From Cylicocyclus nassatus (Eukaryota > Nematoda > Chromadorea > Rhabditida > Strongylidae), in the NCBI GenBank assembly GCA_958299035.1, contig CATQJL010000316.1, positions 30,817,441 to 30,881,440 on the forward strand: DNA of 64,000 bases, written 5' to 3'. Under the pieces are notes generated by a model. The model was given only the letters and a program-made list of their open reading frames with translations. It was not told where the DNA came from and ran no database searches. Every line of letters begins with the position of its first letter. Positions within the stretch are counted from its first letter, which is position 1. The position numbers and the translations under genes were made by a program. Of the stretch, positions 1-11,348 are shown piece after piece.

Positions 1-166
1 AACAGTTCGACAATAAAGTACTAAAGAATTTTACCCTAATTTTTATAATACGATTAGACAAGATAAAAGAGGACTCAAAAACTTAAGATAAAATCAATTA
101 GAAATATGTGTTTCTTGTTAAATAGTATCGTTAGGGTAAGTAGTGAATCGAGAGATCACTTTATGT

Positions 167-465
167 TTTGCAAGGGTAGAGTTAACCTCGTTTTGAGCTG
201 GGATAGTTTAAACCCTGATAAATCACGTTCATATTTACGGGTTAGTCGCTCTCGGGGTAAGTTTTACCTCCACGGTTATTTCAACCCTCAGGGTTGATGA
301 ATACAGGTTAATCGTTTCCGGAGTAAGGTTTACCTTCAAGGGTAGATTTAACCTTCGGTGTTAAGCCTACCCTGTTCTTCGTGGATACTGGTCAATCGCT
401 TTCCAGGGTTAACCTTACCCTCCAAGGTTAGTTTAACCCTTCAGGGTTCGTTGATGAATACGGCC
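167..465. repeat. Degenerate minisatellite, about 65-85 bp units
   Basis: Successive units share the order GGTTAATCG, then GGGTAAGG/TTTACC, then AAGGTTAG-TTTAACCCT, then GATGAATAC. The clearest unit boundaries are near 239, 304 and 391, each unit ending in a GAATAC/GGATAC box. Copies are about 70% alike by eye. The short open frame at 106-297 runs across it and is not a gene. The GGGTTA/TTAACCC words resemble telomeric repeats, but the nematode telomere is TTAGGC, so a telomeric origin is not supported. Confidence 0.6.
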
Positions 466-2002
466 GCAGGAAAGATGCAAAGATAAGGAAACCGCAATAA
501 GTGTTTGAATGTATTATTGACAGGCTTGGATTAAAGCTTAGACTATTTCAAAACATAGATCGGGCATAGAAAGCAGATCCGTCAGCTGTTCAAGACCTGA
601 TCATAGATATTCCATCGCCAGTGCGATTCTTCCCCTTTTCTGATCGAATGACATTTCGTTGCGTGCACGTCCCAGCTATATTTCATTCGTTTACAACAAT
701 TCTACCATCCTGATGTTCGTCGTTGGCCATATTCATGAGAGTCAGGCACATAGCGCGTATCTGATGGTTTTTTGGTCCATCCTTTTTACAAACACCTCTA
801 AACATCTCTTGGAGGAGTCCTTTGAGGTCGTTATGTCGCAAAGCATACACAATGAGAAGAGGCCTTTGTGATAGAAGTGTATAAGTGCGCAGTTCAAAAT
901 TGGCTTCTTGTACTATGACTCTACATTGTTTTTGCGACCCAGTCCTTTTCCCTTTTTCTGAGAACCTTGAACATTGTCTTTGCTTCAATGCTACTCTTTT
1001 GACTTTAACAACACTGAAAACACGGATATTTGCCATCTTGTCAAACTCCCTTTTTAAGTATGGTCTGGGAGTTCAGACAGTTGTATCTTATCGTACAGTT
1101 TTGAGTAGCTGGCCAATGTCCTCGTATAAGGTAATTTACCCTGTAACCGACCTGCAGGGGTGCTGACTTCGAGATACCAGAAACTTTATTTTGATTGAAG
1201 AATCTCAGCACTAGGGATTTTCTTCTGAGAATTCCACGATTCTTTAGCGTCTTGATGTGGTTTATGCTGCTAAGTTGGAAAAGGATACTGAGCCGCAATG
1301 ACAGGAGTGAAAAGAGCGTTAGGTAATTTCCGCTAAGCGTATCTGATATCTGTTTCGTCTATATGCTGAACGATTCTGTGGTAGACATTACAAGAAAGGG
1401 ATTACTTCCTTATAATTCTTCTCAGAGAGTCGTTTAGCAGATAAGGAATATCAAACACTTATCAGCGCATCATGTGACCCTCATGCTGATGGCATATAAT
1501 GGAGAAGGCTTAACACTAAACTGAAATGCAAAAGTGGCTAACATCATGGCTTCCGAAGTTGACAATCACCATCAAATTTCGGTCATACTTTTTATCCAGG
1601 ATTTACGCTTCCCCCTTTGAATAACTATGCTAATCTTCAGTACAACTATCTCGAGTAATCTATCTCATCGAAAAACCTAATCAAATACAATGTAGGCTTT
1701 CTAACCACTCATCAACTAGTTGTTCTAATGGAGACTGCTCAATGGTTTTGTATAGTATAATTATAAACAGATCCACGACAGCTATCAACGAAATTCGATA
1801 CACAATCTTTCAAGTTGCTTAATACTGTACAAACATAAAAGCGATTTTCTTTGATACTGCATTTTCAAAACCCATGCTGCTGTTTGTCAAGGCTGAGGAC
1901 TATAGTTGGATACAGATTTGCATATATTCTGTTCTTTGAGTCAATCGTTGCAGCCATTTGAGCATTTGTATGCAAATAGTCACCTTTAACAACTTTTGTT
2001 TA
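466..2002. other. Gene-free stretch, nothing recognised
   Basis: AT-rich sequence with no splice-bounded open frame that I can support. The longest frame (683-1036, minus, 117 codons) has no recognised domain, no clear acceptor or donor, and overlaps an equally long plus-strand frame, so I do not call it a gene. Confidence 0.5.
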
Positions 2003-3180
2003 TCTTATATATAAAGCTGAATGTCTGTTTGTATGTCTGTCTGTATGTATGTATGTATGTATGTACGTATGTTCCGAATAGAAAATTCATTTCTGAACCG
2101 ATCCGGACCAAACTTGGCACACATACACTACGGGCCCCGGCGGGTGTCATAGGCTACTTTTCGTCATCGATCGATATCGATTTTATCGATTTTTATCGAT
2201 TTTTTTGCTGAGTTCACCTACGGGGCTGGGAGTTGGCACAGGGGGGTAATCGAGCATGGGGATTCCGAATACAATATTGGTTTTCAGGATTATCGATTAC
2301 TTTTATCGATTTTATCGATTTTTTTGCAAAGTTTGAGCTACGGGGCTGGGAGTTGGCACAGGGGGGTAATCGAGCATGGGGATTCCGAATACAATATTGG
2401 TTTTCAGGATTATCGATTACTTTTATCGATTTTATCGATTTTTTTGCAAAGTTTGAGCTACGGGGCTGGGAGTTCGCACAGGGGGGTAATCGAGCATGGG
2501 GATTCCGAATACAATATTGGTTTTCGGGATTATCGATTACTTTTATCGATTTTATCGATTTTTGCAAAGTTTGAGCTAGGGGGCTGGGAGTTGGCACAGG
2601 GGGGTAATCGAGCATGCTGATCATCCCCAAGGGGGTGATCAGCATGCTCGATTACACCCCTGTGCCAAATTCCATCCCCCTAGCTCAAATTTTGCAAAAT
2701 CGATAAAATCGATAGAAGTAATGGATAATTCCAAAAACTAATATTGTATTCGTAATCTGCATGCTCGATTACCCCCCTGTGCAAACTCCCAGCCCCGCAG
2801 GTCAAACTTTACAAAAAAATCGATAAAATCGATAAAAGTAATGGACGATCCTGAAAACTAATATTGTGTTCGTAATCAGCATGCTCGATTACCCCCTGTG
2901 CAAAATCCCAGCCTCGCATGTCAAAATTTACAAAAAATCGATAAAATCAATAAAAGTAACCGATAATTCTGAAAACTAATATTGTATTCGGAATCCCCAT
3001 GCTCACTTCCCCCCTGTGCCAACTCCTAGCCCTGTAGGTGAACTCTGCGAAAAAATCGATAAAAATCGGTAAAATCGACATCGATCGATAACGAAAAGTG
3101 GACTGTGACACGCGCCGGGGCCCGAAGTGTATGTGTGCCAAGTTTGGTCCGGATACGGCGGAGCCGGGTAAGCCAGCTAG
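2003..3180 (+). mobile_element. Non-autonomous Helitron, copy 1
   Basis: The ends are canonical for Helitrons: 5' TC (TCTTATATATAAAGC) and 3' CTAG, preceded by a CGGCGGAGCCG hairpin (3156-3166) about ten bases before the end. The host bases are A on the left and T on the right, the usual AT insertion site, and there is no target-site duplication. Inside the ends, subterminal inverted repeats (GATCCGGACCAAACTTGGC near 2100 and its complement near 3140) enclose a long fold-back of 120-bp units centred near 2630. It has no Rep/helicase gene. It shares almost its full length with the copy at 6519-7700. Confidence 0.85.
2219..2635 (+). repeat. 120-bp tandem array in Helitron copy 1
   Basis: Units begin with CGGGGCTGGGAGTT at 2221, 2341 and 2461, exactly 120 bp apart, with a truncated fourth unit from about 2578. 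Each unit carries a GGCACAGGGGGGTAATCGAGC block and an ATCGAT-rich tail. The array ends at a perfect palindrome, GCTGATCATCCCC/GGGGTGATCAGC. After that the same unit recurs about four times in inverted orientation to about 3100, noticeably more diverged than the forward units. Confidence 0.9.
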
Positions 3181-3351
3181 TTATTGATAAGCCCGTGCGA
3201 TTGGGGCGTAATGAGTGCTGTGCGATCGCCATTGTAAACGCTCATCATAAGAAGTTTTCTACAACACTAAAGTGTAAAAGCTTTTTACGAGAAGTGATCT
3301 GTAAAAATGAATATCACATAAATACTTCTGCAAGATTTATAGAATTTACAG

Positions 3352-3737
3352 TGAAACCGTGCAAAGGCTAAGCGACTGGGATCGAATTCGAGCAGAGTTT
3401 TTGAGAATTAAACGCCAACAACGAAAACTTCGAAGGAAACAACGCGAAGAGCGCGCTCGTGCTGCGGCTGGAGTAAAAACGCTTACAGGGGACCGTGTCC
3501 CTTCAGCGGTAGGAGAGCGCACACATAATCATCGCCATCCCCACAATGGCGAAATTGCTCGAGGAGTAGTGGTGAGTCGTCGAGGTTATGCTTTTTATCA
3601 GCTTTTTTGAGGATGTTTAAGAATGTTTCGTTTTTCAGTGGCGAGAGATTGACTCAAACAGAGATTCCAGGGCGCTTCGAGTCGACGTTGATCCTTCTCG
3701 ACGAACTATCGATCGGGATGCAATAGTCAATTTGTAG
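3352..3737 (+). CDS. 3'-terminal two exons of an unnamed basic-rich protein
   Basis: I do not recognise the family. Exon A (about 3352-3571) follows the acceptor AATTTACAG and ends at GTAGTG|GTGAGT. Its product is strongly basic and probably helical (around WDRIRAEFLRIKRQQRKLRR), then His/Asn-rich (THNHRHPHNGE). A 67-bp intron ends in GTTTTTCAG, and exon B (3639-3737) continues in phase 0 with WREIDSNRDSRALRVDVDP and stops at TAG (3735-3737). The phase-consistent junction, short intron and downstream AATAAA make this a real gene end. Upstream exons are not found; the intron before exon A probably holds the Helitron. The Arg/Lys-rich helix could bind nucleic acid, but that is only inference. 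Confidence 0.65.
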
Positions 3738-3842
3738 CTGCTGTCTTTTAAATCTTTCTTATCGTTTGCTCGCTTGCGATAGAGAAGGCGGAACACTGCA
3801 CACGTACACGCGCAGCGGATTTTGATAGCGAGAAAGTACAAA

Positions 3843-3848
3843 AATAAA
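3843..3848 (+). terminator. Polyadenylation signal AATAAA
   Basis: A perfect AATAAA about 105 bp after the TAG at 3735-3737, in the strand of the preceding gene end. It is the most likely 3'-end signal for that transcript. Confidence 0.5.
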
Positions 3849-3849
3849 G

Positions 3850-5100
3850 CTTCAAAACGGGGTTTAAGCGATAGATTAACCGCCTGCTGTGGTTCGCGTA
3901 CTCTAGGGCAAGAGAGCACCCTATATTAATATTTTATATTTGATCACAATTGTGCCTGTTTTTTCTAAATTACATTGTATCTACCCAAGTCGTTATTGAT
4001 ATCGTCTGTGATGAATTTGAAAGATCTATCAAAGCAATATTGTATGAAGATGTCAAATGCTCAAAGTTGTTTCGCCAACGTGTTTAAATTTTTTATGAGA
4101 GGATCGTCGTTGACAGCAATCGTACCGCAAGTTGCAGACAGTGATTTAGTGTTATTGCGACTGTTTTCTCAGTCTCTCATTTCACACATAAGGTGCTGTC
4201 TATATATGTATATGTTTGTACATTTTGGATTGAGGATTTGATTTTTCTAGTACGCTAAATTTTCCAGATGAGCAGCGGAGAGGCGCGAGCAACACGCATG
4301 TCGAAATATCACTTGCCATAATGTCAATGTGTTTTTCTAAATTTATTTTTCAAAGTGCGTAGAGCAAGGAAGAATGATACGGAGACCATAATGTGTAAAC
4401 CGGATAGCAAACATGTCTGAATTCAAATTCTTTACATTTTAAGATTCAGCTTTTTAAACTACCAAGTTTTTCTTGCAAAACTTCTCCCAGAGGAGTCTCG
4501 GAGACATAATATAACCGCAACTTCTCGACTCAGTTCAATCAGTTTTGATAAATATTATTGAGTATATGTGTGCCATTCTTTATAACACAAAATCACCCAC
4601 TTTTGCCCAAGCAAAAGTGAGTGCGATAAAATTCTGTTTTTGAGCGAAGCTGCTCAAGACTTTGTAATATTTCGATCGTACTAGCCTATTTTGCGCGTGC
4701 AAGACAGTATACCACTAAGCAGTCTGTTAGAAACTCGCATGATTTTTTATTCTATTTTATAATGGTTCTCTTCACAAGTTCTTGTCTGAGTTAGCGACTA
4801 CGATTTGAAAAGCAGCGCAAGGTTCACCAGTTTGACTCAAATATCAGTAGTATCTCCAACCTTCTTGAAAACATAACCAGTCAGTGATTTTTTCTAGATT
4901 TCACTATAAGCTTCTTATATACTTGCTTGTTTTGAAAGTTCCGTCCGATTTTCAGTCGTTTTGTTTCAGCGCAGCTACCTCCTTAGAGTTTTCCCCTTAG
5001 TGCAGTATTATGAGTAGAATTTAGAAGCATTTTTCTTGCATTTTTCCAATTAGCAAGTCTCGATGAAATAGCTTTTCAGTGGTAAAATTTCAAGGCCCGA
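3850..5100. other. AT-rich stretch without a supported gene
   Basis: No exon with both splice signals is visible. A small hairpin, ACTTTTGC-CCAA-GCAAAAGT, lies near 4592-4617. The frames at 3975-4241 (plus) and 3635-3919 (minus) have no recognisable features. Confidence 0.4.
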
Positions 5101-5106
5101 GCTCAA

Positions 5107-5179
5107 GTTATCAAATGCAGTCATGTTAGGGAAAAGATTTTATGGAGAAAATTCCCGGAGCGTTCGTAAAGTTGTAAGA
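5107..5179 (+). repeat. 73-bp direct repeat, copy A
   Basis: The sequence from GTTATCAAATGCAG to GCGTTCGTAAAG recurs at 5782-5854 with only a few mismatches. In both copies the same frame stays open and reads LSNAVMLGKRFYGENS. Confidence 0.8.
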
Positions 5180-5371
5180 ATAAAATATTTTATAATGACT
5201 AAGGGTGTAATGTGCTAATAATACGCACTTTTCCTTCTACACATAAAATGTCTTACTTTTTCAAAATTTTCTTCAAAAACAAAGACAACTCATTTATTTG
5301 ATAAGGGACATTAATTTGTATATAGCGACAAGTGATATATTCAATATTGCATATTTAAGATAAAGCGATAG

Positions 5372-5513
5372 CAAGAAAAAGGCGAATATCGGGATCGACA
5401 TGCTTGCGCGCGCAAGGGAGGGTTCGAATGATGACTTTTTTGATTTGCTCGTAAAATTTTTCAAGCAGCAAAGACAGCTCAAGACTTCTCTTTGGCAACT
5501 AAATAATCTCTGA
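5372..5513 (+). CDS. Candidate exon, amphipathic helix-rich
   Basis: This plus-strand frame ends in TGA at 5511-5513 and reads like protein: acidic and hydrophobic residues alternate (EGSNDDFFDLLVKFFKQQ), followed by a Gln/Leu-rich helix (RQLKTSLWQLNNL). The upstream boundary is uncertain, because the frame opens only after a TAA at 5361-5363 and the nearest AG (GCGATAG at 5371) is a poor acceptor. It may be a coiled-coil end of an unidentified protein. It could also be a chance frame, since no downstream poly(A) signal decides it. Confidence 0.35.
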
Positions 5514-5700
5514 AGTGTGGGCTATTTGATGATGGCAGCCGCAAATTTTGCTCACGTGTACTTCTGGCTGGGTTGATAACGTAAATGAGTTCAGAGTTTT
5601 TCAGAGTTTCACTTCACTCTCAGGAGTTGCAGAAGCTGGAAATGCATCAGTTAGTTTTGATGTTATCATCACGAGTTTCTCAATAAACGAGTTTTATCAG

Positions 5701-5776
5701 CAGGCAAAGAAGAGTTATGCGTAATACGAATCAGTATAAACTTAATCTAAACCTGACAGCGAAGCGGGAGCAGAGG
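5701..5776 (+). CDS. Candidate short exon beside the 73-bp repeat
   Basis: The acceptor GTTTTATCAG (ending 5700) is followed by a frame reading RQRRVMRNTNQYKLNLNL, then a CAGAGG|GTAACG donor at 5777. If the donor is not used, the frame reads on through the second 73-bp repeat to TAG at 5897-5899. Boundaries are inferred from splice-like signals only, and no homologous family is recognised. Confidence 0.3.
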
Positions 5777-5781
5777 GTAAC

Positions 5782-5854
5782 GTTATCAAATGCAGTCATG
5801 TTAGGGAAAAGATTTTATGGAGAAAATTCCAGGAGCGTTCGTAAAGATTTAAGA
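5782..5854 (+). repeat. 73-bp direct repeat, copy B
   Basis: Second copy of the unit at 5107-5179, about 675 bp downstream. The open frame continues past it (…RKDLRSQAFSEMQRKQM) to a stop at 5899. Confidence 0.8.
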
Positions 5855-6053
5855 AGTCAAGCATTCTCTGAAATGCAAAGAAAGCAGATGTTGGACTAGT
5901 TCGCTTTTGATAAGATGACGTAGATGCGTGACTACAGGCGCTATCAGTTCAAAAAATGAAGTGTCTAAGAACTGCTCTTGACTGCATTTTAGAGACAGGA
6001 AATTGCTTTCTTGCTTGAGTGAAAGACTATTCAGCTGAAGAGCCTGACTTTCT

Positions 6054-6368
6054 CTTTAAAGGCAGTGTCCGGGCAAAAAGTCGATTTTGAGAGCGATCTT
6101 CCCAACTTCTCTAGCGCCCTGAGATCTCCACCAGCCAAGTGCGAATGTATGACTTGAAATCGGAACCGAGAAGATCGCTCTGGAAGCTGAGAGCGTGAAT
6201 TCACAGTGGGGAGGACCCCGCCCACCTGCTGATTTCCTTCCCGTATTAGAGCCGTTTTTCGCCGTTTTCGCGCTCTCCAATGTGCATTTTTGAATTCAGC
6301 GTAGCGAATAGGTCCGGGTAAGCAAAAAATCTCAAGATCGAGTTTTTGCCCGGACACTGCCTTTAAAG
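6054..6368. mobile_element. MITE with GGCAGTGTCCGGGCA terminal inverted repeats
   Basis: GGCAGTGTCCGGGCAAAAA at 6061 is mirrored by TTTTTGCCCGGACACTGCC ending at 6361, and TTTAAA flanks both sides (6055-6060 and 6362-6367) as a likely target-site duplication. It is about 300 bp long with no coding capacity and is richer in GC than its surroundings. A related end (GGCGGTGTCTGGGCAAGG) occurs at 32840. Confidence 0.75.
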
Positions 6369-6518
6369 CTGAGCAGTAAAAGACAGTTTTTGATTCAGTT
6401 AAAGACATTGTATTACAGAACATGTTAATTCATAGTCATGCGAGGCTGTCTGAGAGCGACGGCTCGAAACTTGATGAAACTTGATGCCGTCTTCTAGTTT
6501 GTACTATGCAAATCACAA

Positions 6519-7700
6519 TCTTATATATAAAGCTGAATGTCTGTTTGTCTGTCTGTATGTCTGTATGTCTGTCTGTCTGTGTGTACGTATGTTCCGAATA
6601 GAAAATTCCATTTTTGAACCGATCCGGACCAAACTTGGCACACATACACTACGGGCCCCGGCGGGTGTCATAGGCTACTTTTCGTCATCGATCGATATCG
6701 ATTTTATCGATTTTTATCGATTTTTTTGCTGAGTTCACCTACGGGGCTGGGAGTTGGCACAGGGGGGTAATCGAGCATGGGGATTCCGAATACAATATTG
6801 GTTTTCAGGATTATCGATTACTTTTATCGATTTTATCGATTTTTTTGCAAAGTTTGAGCTACGGGGCTGGGAGTTGGCACAGGGGGGTAATCGAGCATGG
6901 GGATTCCGAATACAATATTGGTTTTCAGGATTATCGATTACTTTTATCGATTTTATCGATTTTTTTGCAAAGTTTGAGCTACGGGGCTGGGAGTTCGCAC
7001 AGGGGGGTAATCGAGCATGGGGATTCCGAATACAATATTGGTTTTCAGGATTATCGATTACTTTTATCGATTTTATCGATTTTTTTGCAAAGTTTGAGCT
7101 AGGGGGCTGGGAGTTGGCACAGGGGGGTAATCGAGCATGCTGATCATCCCCAAGGGGGGTGATCAGCATGCTCGAACACCCCTGTGCCAAATTCCAGCCC
7201 CTAGCTCAAATTTTCAAAAAATCGATAAAATCGATAAAAGTAATGGACGATCTTGAAAACTAATATTGTATTCGTAATCTGCATGCTCGATTACCCTCTG
7301 TGCAAACTCCCAGCCCCGCAGGTCAAACTTTGCAAAAAAATCGATAAAATCGATAAAAGTAATGGACGATCCTGAAAACTAATATTGTATTCGGAATCCC
7401 CATGCTCACTTCCCCCCTGTGCCAACTCCTAGCCCTGTAGGTGAACTCTGCCAAAAAATCGATAAAATCAATGAAAGCAATCGATAATTCTGAAAACTAA
7501 TATTGTATTCGGAATCCCCATGCTCACTTCCCCCCTGTGCCAACTCCTAGCCTTGTAGGTGAACTCTGCCAAAAAATCGATAAAAATCGGTAAAATCGAC
7601 ATCGATCGATAACGAAAAGTGGACTGTGACACCCCCGGGGCCCGAAGTGTATGTGTGCCAAGTTTGGTCCGGATACGGCGGAGCCGGGTAAGCCAGCTAG
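6519..7700 (+). mobile_element. Non-autonomous Helitron, copy 2
   Basis: It has the same ends as the copy at 2003-3180: A|TCTTATATATAAAGC on the left, and the CGGCGGAGCCG hairpin (7676-7686) followed by CAGCTAG|T on the right. The forward 120-bp array has units at about 6740, 6860, 6980 and 7100, meets its inverted half at about 7145, and the inverted half has fewer and more diverged units. The CTGT-rich microsatellite just inside the 5' end (about 6535-6582) differs in length from copy 1. Confidence 0.85.
6739..7155 (+). repeat. 120-bp tandem array in Helitron copy 2
   Basis: Four forward units, three of them exactly 120 bp apart, nearly identical to those of copy 1. A G-to-C change (GAGTTGGC to GAGTTCGC) marks the third unit in both copies, so both arrays descend from the same array rather than from independent expansions. 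Confidence 0.9.
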
Positions 7701-10160
7701 TCGTTTATAAACCGAAAACTAAGATTAAGTTCAAAGGCAATGGCAAAGTATAGTGCTGAAATAGCTACACAATGCTGTTACTAAGTTGAGTATAAATAAG
7801 TAGAACTTTATCACGAAGCAGACATAGTACTTAATCAACTACCTGTTCATATAAAACTCCACATTATTCACGATTTTGCGTTATACAATAGCCTATGAAA
7901 AAATTATGTACATACTGAAATCTGTGAATGGGATCACAGAAATCATGGGACCCATCGTTGAGTAAAATTGCAATTTGCAAAATGCTGAAACCAATCTTTG
8001 GATTCATGTCAAATTCGCCGAATGACTTAGGAATAACGTTAATTTGCCAAGCCTTATTTCGAGGTACAGCACTTTTCCGCACCCTGTAGAAATTAATCTT
8101 GAATCATCCGAATACTCATCAATATATTAGGCTGTTTTGAAAATTCTGCCCATTGTGTATACCTCTTGTTTTGCCCTAGAAAACAATTTTTGATAAGCAT
8201 TTTTCGTTTCCCATTCCTCAATCAAATGTTCCTTTTCCTCTCCGATTTTTAGCTGTCGTCGGGCTAGTAAACGCCTTAACATTTTTGTGTCAGTCTAGTA
8301 CTGTCAAAGATTCGCCGTTTGTGAAATATTAGTGTTCACAACGGTCGTTTTCAAAAATGGCATGGTTGAACGAAGTTTAACTCAGAAATTGGAGAGAGCT
8401 TTTAAAACAAAACATACATTTTTGCAAAAGACAAAAATACAATTTTTTCCAATATGATCACTGTCAAAATACTCCAGATCGTATAGCTTGTTCACAAAAA
8501 CAAGGCAACGGCTCTATCTATTTAGGGTTCTTTTTCTACGTTGTCGTGCAAACTATTTCCAACTTTCATCGAAACCTTAAACAGATCCGCTGAATGCGCA
8601 AAAACTCAAGTTTCATAGCGCCTTACGTCTGGAACCAGCTAGAACATGAGAATTGCTGTTCTCTTGAAACAGGCTACTAGCGCTCATCTCTACTTGAAAG
8701 TAAAAACTATCCCAGCTAATCTATATAGACTGATTGTTCTTACAGCTTTTGGGACTGCAACCGCACACTGTCTCAAAAGCCTCGTACCAACCTTGACGCT
8801 CATTCGCTGTCACCTCCAAAAATCCGGGCTACACTAGCTGATAAACCATGGATTCCATAATTAGCTTAACAGCTGTTATATTATTGTGCTCTTGTATTGG
8901 TTAGTTATTATCGCTTGGTCATGTTTCATCTTGATGACTTTAAGTATTTCCAGTCACGTCGATAGATGACGACTTTTATGCTTTGAATGTAAGTCGTTGA
9001 GTGAACATTTTCTATAACAAAGTGCTGCAAAATGCCATTTTCAGAAATCATTTATTGTACATTTTTACTTCCCTAGTAACTCCACACTTTTCTAGCCCCT
9101 TTCATTAGGGCTGTATAATTTTATGACATGAAGAGGAAAACATGCCTCTATGTAATATTTATTGCTACCTTCACTGCAGACTATCAGAGCTCGATGTAAG
9201 TGTAATAGAATTTTTAAGGTCTGTGGCAATCCACAAAATGCCTTTAGGTAACTATTTTTGACTCTTAAGGTTAAGGCGCGATAATTCGGTTTTTTTTCGC
9301 GTGCTGGTTTTTTGCCTGGTAACATATGCAATTATGTATTGCAAAGTCTCGCCATCTGATGTCAAGAGAAAACAGAAAATAATAGGCTGCTGCAGTTTTA
9401 CGTTTTTTTTTGCGTCTATTCGCAATTCCCGTAGAATAAAAGGTAAACAAGCTCAAGCAGTATTCGAGCAATTTCTTCTTCTTCTATGCTTTCGATGATT
9501 CCTCCAATGAGCGCTAAGATATTTCCAAAAATTCGCAGCCTCCCCTTTACCTTCTCTAGATTTCGTGCAAAACAATGCTTTTCATACATTATATTGTATA
9601 GGTTTTATGAAAACATTTTTTCTAAACTAACAATTTTACGTTGGATCCATTTTGATCAAAACTCGCAGCGTGTGAAATGGTAAACGGTTCAGGTGTTATC
9701 CGCTACAACTCTTTTTTTTTCTTCTGACGAAGTTTTATTTGCGATGCATTCGGTGTTCGACAAAACCGCCGTATTTCTCAATTTTATCAATGCGCATTTT
9801 CTACTTCGGTTTTTTAAAAACCTTTCAAAGTTAGAATCGCTTTTACTTCGCAGGATTTAGGGTACTGATATGGAGATATTTTACTTTGAAATTCATGTAT
9901 TATGCAATACTTTCAGAATCCAATGCTTTAGAAAATTTTAAATACCAACGATAACTGGGAATAAACAAAGAGCTGATTTCAATTTGCGAAGGGTTTGCCA
10001 CGTATGCTAACCAATAGTGCTTATTAGAAAGTTTTGAATAAAAGAGAAACAAACGAAAATGTTTCAAATATTAGCGGAAATATAAACACGGTAATAGCAA
10101 AGGTTTCTAAACTTTGTCAGCGCTTGCTGGAGAAAACACTTCCTAGTAGCACTCATTTAT
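7701..10160. other. Gene-free AT-rich stretch
   Basis: Numerous short frames of 60-80 codons occur on both strands, but none has paired splice signals, a recognisable domain or a poly(A) context. I see no repeat with an identifiable partner. Confidence 0.4.
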
Positions 10161-10189
10161 AGTCAACCTAAATGATTCGTGTTCTGGTG

Positions 10190-10440
10190 ACGGGCTTCAT
10201 TACTGGAATATTCATTTTTCCCGGCCTTCGCTCTTCCCACTAATTTCTTACTTGGCGTCAACGGCTGCGTCCGCTAGCCGGGTGTGAAAACGAATCAGAT
10301 GGTTTCCCAGCTTGGCCCGTTCAACGAACACGTCTGCCCATTTCGTTTCAATGGCTTTCCTCGGGGACGTCTTGCTCCGCGTGCCTTGGTGTCCATATAT
10401 ACAGGGCCCAGCACGAGGTGGCATTTGAAAGTTTAGAAAC
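10190..10440 (-). mobile_element. 3' end remnant of an RTE-clade LINE
   Basis: On the minus strand a GC-richer block encodes RRPRGKP and, after a frameshift, ETKWADVFVERAKLG. This matches the RPRGRPPTRWxDVF region near the C terminus of RTE-clade non-LTR retrotransposon polyproteins, which are common in strongylid genomes. The frame then ends in TAA. It is a degraded, 5'-truncated fragment. Assignment rests on remembered family motifs, not on a search. Confidence 0.5.
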
Positions 10441-11348
10441 GTCCCCTTTGACTTTGCAAAAATTCACTAATAACTTTAACTAATTGGTAAGAAAACAACA
10501 GTGGGCGAAAGAAAGGTGGTTTTTGTACCAACAAATGTCATAGCAAGCAGAGGGGTTAAAACTAGGGTTAAAGTGGGTATTCGTAGGTAGAGCATGAATT
10601 AGAGAATAGATTTACGTAGAAATTTTTGAAAAATTGTGTGAAGAAAGGGGTAAACTATGACTTTGTTTGGTCTCGCTCAACCCAGGATGCTCTCAGGTTG
10701 CGGGGAGAGCAACCTAAAACAAAGAAACTTACAACTCCTTTCGTTCACATAATTTTTCTCATAATTTTTCATGCTTTTCGTTTCATCGTCTTCACGAAGC
10801 TAATCAAATTTGGTGATTCAGTAAAGCATAGTTCTTGTGAACAAACTTATTGTTTATCTTTTTATGCATAAAGAACATATTTCAACAAGATGAATTGTGT
10901 GCACGCAAGTTCATGCTTTAATCGTGTTTGTAACGTGTAAATTTACCTGTTTTTTTTAAACGACGTTAGAGCCTCAAATTTGGACTTAGGAGTAAAAACT
11001 GTGCTTGAATATTTTGTCAGCTCCGGGCATCCCCCCGACAATTACAATTTCCTTTTTGCTTCCCCTAAAAAAACGACATCCAGCGTGTGAAAGCTTCACC
11101 TCTGCTAAGCCCTGTCCATATGTCTGTTCTCGATGTGGCGGGCCCATTGTTGCTTCCCGTTCGCAACCTATTTCGTGTCACGAAAACGGGCAGTTTTCTT
11201 ATACCCCTTACTGCAAAGTCCAATAAGATGTTGCTTTTGTTATTAACATCAAAAAACTGCGCTCAACTGCTTACAAGGAAAGTACTTTCAATGGCCGTGG
11301 CCGTATGAGATGCATTTTTTTGAAGCATCTACGAACGTCGATTTCAAA

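Noticed and set aside
167..465. Telomere-like GGGTTA/TAACCC words at the left edge
   Set aside because: The spacing is that of a degenerate minisatellite and the nematode telomeric unit is TTAGGC, which is not present in tandem.
683..1036. 117-codon minus-strand frame
   Set aside because: No domain, no splice or promoter context, and an overlapping plus-strand frame of similar length.
2214..2645. Long open frames in all directions across 2214-2645 and 6735-7190
   Set aside because: They are readings of the 120-bp Helitron array, whose unit length is divisible by three, so any open frame repeats. The FIDFIDFF-type peptides are not a protein family.
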